From: an uncultured Chlamydiae bacterium | GTDB lineage: Bacteria; Chlamydiota; Chlamydiia; Chlamydiales; SM23-39 | Direction: 5' to 3' | DNA: 8,289 bases | Assembly: GCA_903909295.1 (NCBI GenBank) | Contig: CAIVVG010000091.1 | Span: 1 to 8,289, forward strand | Part shown: positions 5,577-8,289 of the stretch, piece after piece | Layout of the letters: every line of letters begins with the position of its first letter | Position numbering within the stretch: the first letter of the stretch is position 1 | Position numbers and translations under genes: made by a program | Notes under the pieces: model-generated | Seen by the model: the letters and a program-made list of their open reading frames with translations, nothing else | Database searches by the model: none | Told to the model about the DNA's origin: nothing

Positions 5577-6407
5577 ATGAAAATAGCTGTTGTGTGCGCC
5601 GATGGAATCGGCGACGCCCTGATTCTCCATACGGCCTCGGCCCAGCTCAAGGAGCGGGGCTTTGAGGTAGTGACGTTCACCAACCACCGTTTTCCTAAGG
5701 GCTGGCAGGGGTACTCCTTTGCCGACCAAAAAGAGGTGGAGCTGCTAGGTGGGTTCGACGCTATCTTCCTCGAGCATGACAATACCCCTAAAGCCAGGTA
5801 CATCCGAGCCACTTTCCCCCAAGTGTACTCTCTCTTTGGGGCCTACGTGGAGAGCAAACACGGTCCCTTGAGAGAGGGCCTTGACTGGGTCTGTGACCGG
5901 AACCTCACCCTCCTGGACAATGTGATGCTCGCGGTGGAGCGCTTTTTTGGGGGCTCCCCAACCAAGGACAATGGTCTTAAGGTGGCGCCCCACCTCACTT
6001 ACCGCCGCTTTCCCAAACGGGTCGTCCTCCATACGACGAGTGGAGACGTGGAAAAGAACTGGCCGGAGGCCAAGTTCCGGCAGCTGGCTCTTCTACTGGA
6101 AAAAGGGGGGTTTGAGCCGGTGTTCTTGGGGCGCTTACCCACTCTCGACGATGTGGCCGAGTTGCTCTATGAATCGGGGTTTTTCATCGGCAACGATTCG
6201 GGTCCGGGGCACCTCGCCTCCTGCTTGGGAATCCCTACCCTGACCCTCAATGCGATTCGGCTTTGGCATCCCGGCTGGGGTCCGGGCCTCGTGGTCCCTC
6301 CCCCTAAACTGCTTTCCCGCCATTGGAAAACGCTCCTCCAACCGAAGAAAGTATGGGCTCAATTCCAAAATCTGGTAAAATCATTTCACAAAGGAGACCC
6401 ACCATGA
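5577..6407 (+). CDS. GT9 heptosyltransferase-family glycosyltransferase
   Basis: A 276-residue protein of the glycosyltransferase 9 family (WaaC/WaaF type), which transfers sugars from nucleotide-activated donors to lipopolysaccharide core or similar acceptors at the inner face of the cytoplasmic membrane. It has the two-lobed GT-B pattern. The N-terminal loop GIGD is at 10-13. The second lobe begins near VVLHTTSG (149-156), with KNWPEAKF (160-167) matching the family's KRWP element. IGNDSGPGHLASCLGIPTL (204-222) matches the donor-binding D-G-x-x-HLAA-x-G-x-PT motif. Length is below that of E. coli WaaC (about 320), mainly because the first lobe is short. Classical chlamydial LPS lacks heptose, so the donor and acceptor are unknown; another cell-envelope glycan is possible. 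The ATG at 5577 gives the standard N-terminus. Its TGA overlaps the next start codon (ATGA), indicating translational coupling. Confidence 0.8.
   Translation: MKIAVVCADGIGDALILHTASAQLKERGFEVVTFTNHRFPKGWQGYSFADQKEVELLGGFDAIFLEHDNTPKARYIRATFPQVYSLFGAYVESKHGPLREGLDWVCDRNLTLLDNVMLAVERFFGGSPTKDNGLKVAPHLTYRRFPKRVVLHTTSGDVEKNWPEAKFRQLALLLEKGGFEPVFLGRLPTLDDVAELLYESGFFIGNDSGPGHLASCLGIPTLTLNAIRLWHPGWGPGLVVPPPKLLSRHWKTLLQPKKVWAQFQNLVKSFHKGDPP
6391..6396 (+). promoter_or_regulatory. Ribosome binding site of the small basic gene
   Basis: AAGGAG lies seven bases before the ATG at 6404. It selects this start over the in-frame ATG at 6323 inside the GT9 gene, which lacks such a site. Confidence 0.8.
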
Positions 6408-6700
6408 AAGACCTTCCGCACCATATTAAAAAATTGAATCGCAAAGTAGTTCGATCTGTCCATCGCGACGAGGCTCTCGAAGAGGCGCTGCCCCCGATCC
6501 CCAATCGGAAACCGACTGAGAAGCAAGTCAAAAAACAGGCGAAAGAGAAGGTCAAACAAACCAAAAAGGCGAGAGTTTCCTCTGATCTGACGCCTGCAGA
6601 AAAAAACAAAAAGATGAAAAACCGGGTGCCGATCTTTGACCGCAATAAGGCAAAGCCCCGCTCCGCGAAACCAACTAGAAAGAAAACTCCGAGGATTTAA
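6404..6700 (+). CDS. Small, highly basic hypothetical protein
   Basis: A 98-residue protein that I do not recognise as a named family. It contains 22 lysines and 10 arginines against 10 acidic residues, a net charge near +22, and no cysteine or tryptophan. The N-terminal third (MKDLPHHIKK onward) could form a helix, residues 30-37 are proline-rich, 39-57 is a Lys/Gln/Glu run likely to be helical, and the last 18 residues are a basic tail with repeated Pro and Lys/Arg. There is no signal peptide or membrane segment. The composition suggests binding to RNA, DNA or ribosomes, or an acidic partner, but this is inference. The start overlaps the stop of the GT9 gene (ATGA), and a strong AAGGAG site precedes it, so it is probably well translated. 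The following gene begins three bases after its stop codon. Confidence 0.75.
   Translation: MKDLPHHIKKLNRKVVRSVHRDEALEEALPPIPNRKPTEKQVKKQAKEKVKQTKKARVSSDLTPAEKNKKMKNRVPIFDRNKAKPRSAKPTRKKTPRI
6691..6695 (+). promoter_or_regulatory. Ribosome binding site supporting a TTG start
   Basis: GAGGA lies eight bases before the TTG at 6704, within the last codons of the preceding gene. It supports TTG as the start of the phosphoesterase. Confidence 0.6.
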
Positions 6701-6703
6701 GAG

Positions 6704-7564
6704 TTGCGATTTGCTCACGTTTCTGACTTCCACTTCACCCACCTGACATGGAACCCCTTGAGGTTGCTTTCCAAACGACTTTTGGGCAACCTCAACTGGC
6801 TCCTTATGCGCAGTGGCAGCTTAGCTGAGGAGCCTGTGTTGGCGCTCCCTCAGCTATTTAAGGAACTGGGTGTCGATCTGGTCCTCTTGGGAGGCGATTT
6901 TACAACGACTTCGCTCAAAGAGGAGTTCTTGAAGGCGGTGGCCTTTGTCCAAAAGATCGAGTCGCCGTGGCTCGCTATTCCGGGCAATCACGACCACTAC
7001 ACGGGGAAAAGTTTTCGAGAAAAGCATTATTACCGCTACCTGACCAATGTCCAAAAGCCGTCTCTTGGCCCCTTTACTCTTAAAGAAGATGGGTTAGAGG
7101 CCCACCGGATTGCAGATGGGTGGTGGGTGGTTGCTTTAGACACCTCGGTCGCCCGCGGTCTCACTTCATCGAGGGGCCTTTTCTCTGAGGTCCTCGAGGG
7201 AAATTTGGACAAGGTCTTGCAGCTGATCCCCCGAACTGAATCGGTGATTGTCCTCAACCACTATCCCTTTTTTCAGCACGACCACCACTCCCGCACCCTC
7301 GAGCGGAGCGAAGCGCTAGAGCAATTGCTCAAAAAACACTCCCACGCGCGGATGTACTTGCACGGACATACGCACAGCCATATCCTCGCCGACCTCCAGA
7401 AAAACCAACTCCCCCTCGTCTTGGACAGCGGAAGCTGCGCTCAAGTCAGCAAAGCCTCTTGGAACCTGATCGACCTCGATGAGACGGGTTGCACAGTCCA
7501 TGTGTATGGATGGAAAGAAGGCTGGAAAAAACAAAGAACAGAAAAAGTTACATGGAATCTGTAA
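6704..7564 (+). CDS. Calcineurin-like metallophosphoesterase
   Basis: A 286-residue cytoplasmic phosphoesterase of the calcineurin/Icc/CpdA superfamily, which hydrolyses phosphomono- or diesters with a two-metal centre. All five metal-binding blocks are present: DFH (D8, H10), GGDF (D65), GNHD (N95, H96), NHYP (H186) and GHTH (H222, H224). No signal peptide is present; a hydrophobic patch occurs only around 17-35. The start is TTG at 6704; the next in-frame ATG encodes residue 35 and would remove the DFH block, so the TTG is required. It is three bases downstream of the small basic gene, and its end overlaps the YkgJ-type gene by 13 bases. Its substrate cannot be told from sequence. From memory, C. 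trachomatis CT754 is a similar phosphoesterase gene beside groEL3 (CT755). Confidence 0.9.
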   Translation: MRFAHVSDFHFTHLTWNPLRLLSKRLLGNLNWLLMRSGSLAEEPVLALPQLFKELGVDLVLLGGDFTTTSLKEEFLKAVAFVQKIESPWLAIPGNHDHYTGKSFREKHYYRYLTNVQKPSLGPFTLKEDGLEAHRIADGWWVVALDTSVARGLTSSRGLFSEVLEGNLDKVLQLIPRTESVIVLNHYPFFQHDHHSRTLERSEALEQLLKKHSHARMYLHGHTHSHILADLQKNQLPLVLDSGSCAQVSKASWNLIDLDETGCTVHVYGWKEGWKKQRTEKVTWNL

Positions 7565-8007
7565 AAAAAGAAATTTGGTTTGAGGACGGTCTTCGTTTCA
7601 AGTGCACCGGCTGTGGCCAGTGCTGCACGGGAACGCCTGGCTACGTCTACATCTCCGAGCCCGACCTCCACCGGCTCGCTGCCCACCACAAACTTTCTCC
7701 TGAAGAGTTTGCCGCCCAGTATACGCGCCTTGAGGGGGAATACTACATCCTCCAAGACCGCCCCGAGTCCTATGACTGCGTGTTTCTGAAGGATAACCGC
7801 TGCTCGGTCTATGAAGCGCGCCCCACGCAATGCCGCACATTTCCCTGGTGGGCTTACCACTTGAACGATAAACAGGACTGGGAAGAGGCCGCCAAACGGT
7901 GCGAAGGGATCAACCACCCCGATGCGCCTGTAGTTCCTGCGCTCCATATCCAAGAACAGTGCCTCACCTACTTAGACAACCTCCTAGAACAAAATTTTAC
8001 GGTGTAA
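7552..8007 (+). CDS. YkgJ-family Cys-cluster (Zn/Fe-chelating) protein
   Basis: A 151-residue protein matching the YkgJ/PF03692 family, small cytoplasmic proteins thought to hold a zinc ion or iron-sulfur cluster; their biochemical role is unknown. The N-terminal motif is FKCTGCGQCC (16-25), with C18, C21, C24 and C25. Further candidate ligands are C76, C84 and C94 in the family-typical block YEARPTQCRTFPWW (87-100), then C117 and C137. The ATG at 7552 gives the normal family N-terminus and overlaps the phosphoesterase stop by 13 bases; in-frame starts at 7489 (TTG) and 7510 (ATG) would overlap more deeply and add a basic tail not usual in the family. No clear Shine-Dalgarno is visible, so translational coupling is likely. 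Its stop shares a base with the next start (TAATG). Confidence 0.85.
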   Translation: MESVKKEIWFEDGLRFKCTGCGQCCTGTPGYVYISEPDLHRLAAHHKLSPEEFAAQYTRLEGEYYILQDRPESYDCVFLKDNRCSVYEARPTQCRTFPWWAYHLNDKQDWEEAAKRCEGINHPDAPVVPALHIQEQCLTYLDNLLEQNFTV

Positions 8008-8289
8008 TGGATCAGATTCAAGCGTGGCTGGATGGCCCCTTTCCCGAAGAGATGAAGGCCGAGATTCGGCGCCTCCAAAAAGAGGACCCCCAAGCTCTCT
8101 CCGACGCCTTTTTCAAAAACCTCTCCTTCGGCACCGGCGGCATGCGCGGCCTGATGGGAGTCGGCCCCAATCGGATGAACACCTACACCATCGGCGTTGC
8201 CACACAAGCTCTCGCCAATTACTTGCAGAAGAGAGGACGGGTGTTCATCGGCTACGACGTCCGGCACCACTCTCGGGAATTTGCCGAGG
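8007..8289 (+). CDS. Phosphoglucomutase/phosphomannomutase, 5' part only
   Basis: The first 94 codons of an alpha-D-phosphohexomutase, cut off by the window edge. This family interconverts hexose 1- and 6-phosphates through a phosphoserine enzyme, feeding glycogen, nucleotide-sugar or envelope glycan synthesis. Visible family blocks are LSFGTGGMRGLMG (39-51), NRMN (55-58) and IGYDVRHHS (81-89); the phosphoserine loop lies beyond the window. The pattern is closest to the PgcA/PGM2 type rather than GlmM, judged from the FGTGGMRG block after a 40-residue N-terminal segment. The ATG at 8007 overlaps the YkgJ-type stop codon as TAATG and has no Shine-Dalgarno, so it is probably translated by coupling. 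Confidence 0.92.
   Translation, partial: MDQIQAWLDGPFPEEMKAEIRRLQKEDPQALSDAFFKNLSFGTGGMRGLMGVGPNRMNTYTIGVATQALANYLQKRGRVFIGYDVRHHSREFAE

Noticed and set aside
6323..6403. Upstream ATG extending the small basic protein by 27 residues
   Set aside because: It lies inside the GT9 coding region without a ribosome binding site, whereas AAGGAG is ideally placed for the ATG at 6404.
7489..7551. Longer N-terminus for the YkgJ-type protein (TTG 7489 or ATG 7510)
   Set aside because: It would overlap the phosphoesterase by 55 to 76 bases and add a basic segment unlike the family. The ATG at 7552 fits the usual distance to the Cys motif.

Overview
The window reads as part of a bacterial chromosome, most likely a member of the Chlamydiota outside the classical Chlamydiaceae. 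The evidence is indirect. It combines a stand-alone GroEL paralogue with no groES, an OTU-type cysteine protease of the kind chlamydiae use as host-directed effectors, and a calcineurin-like phosphoesterase a few genes from the extra GroEL. From memory, and unverified, Chlamydia trachomatis also has a metallophosphoesterase gene beside its groEL3. The base composition (spot counts of 53 to 57 % G+C in two housekeeping genes) is higher than in most described chlamydiae, so an environmental lineage is possible. All recognised genes lie on the + strand and coding density is very high.

Layout. (1) 1-1106: a predicted OTU-domain deubiquitinase with a short hydrophobic N-terminus and a long Pro/Ala linker, preceded by an AT-rich promoter-like stretch, then a 109-base intergenic region holding inverted repeats and a promoter. 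(2) 1107-2028: tRNA-Cys(GCA) directly abutting the ATG of rsmI (16S rRNA ribose methyltransferase), with no base between them. (3) 1973-3615: a groEL paralogue with its own good promoter inside the 3' end of rsmI; the ATPase aspartates are kept, but the D155/R395 allosteric pair and the GGM tail are absent. (4) 3725-5563: an exported GH13 (trehalose synthase/maltose glucosyltransferase-like) protein whose acidic catalytic residues remain while the conserved His/Arg substrate-binding residues are replaced. (5) 5577-8289: a tightly packed run of a GT9 glycosyltransferase, a small very basic protein, a metallophosphoesterase starting at TTG, a YkgJ-type Cys-cluster protein, and the 5' part of a phosphohexomutase that runs off the window.

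How the genes may work together. The genes from 5577 on overlap or nearly touch and are probably cotranscribed, perhaps together with the GH13 gene 13 bases upstream. Three of them (GH13-like protein, GT9 transferase, phosphohexomutase) touch carbohydrate metabolism, but no single pathway is evident. tRNA-Cys and rsmI form a translation-related unit. The OTU gene looks like an independently expressed and possibly acquired accessory gene. I found no CRISPR array, insertion sequence or phage gene.
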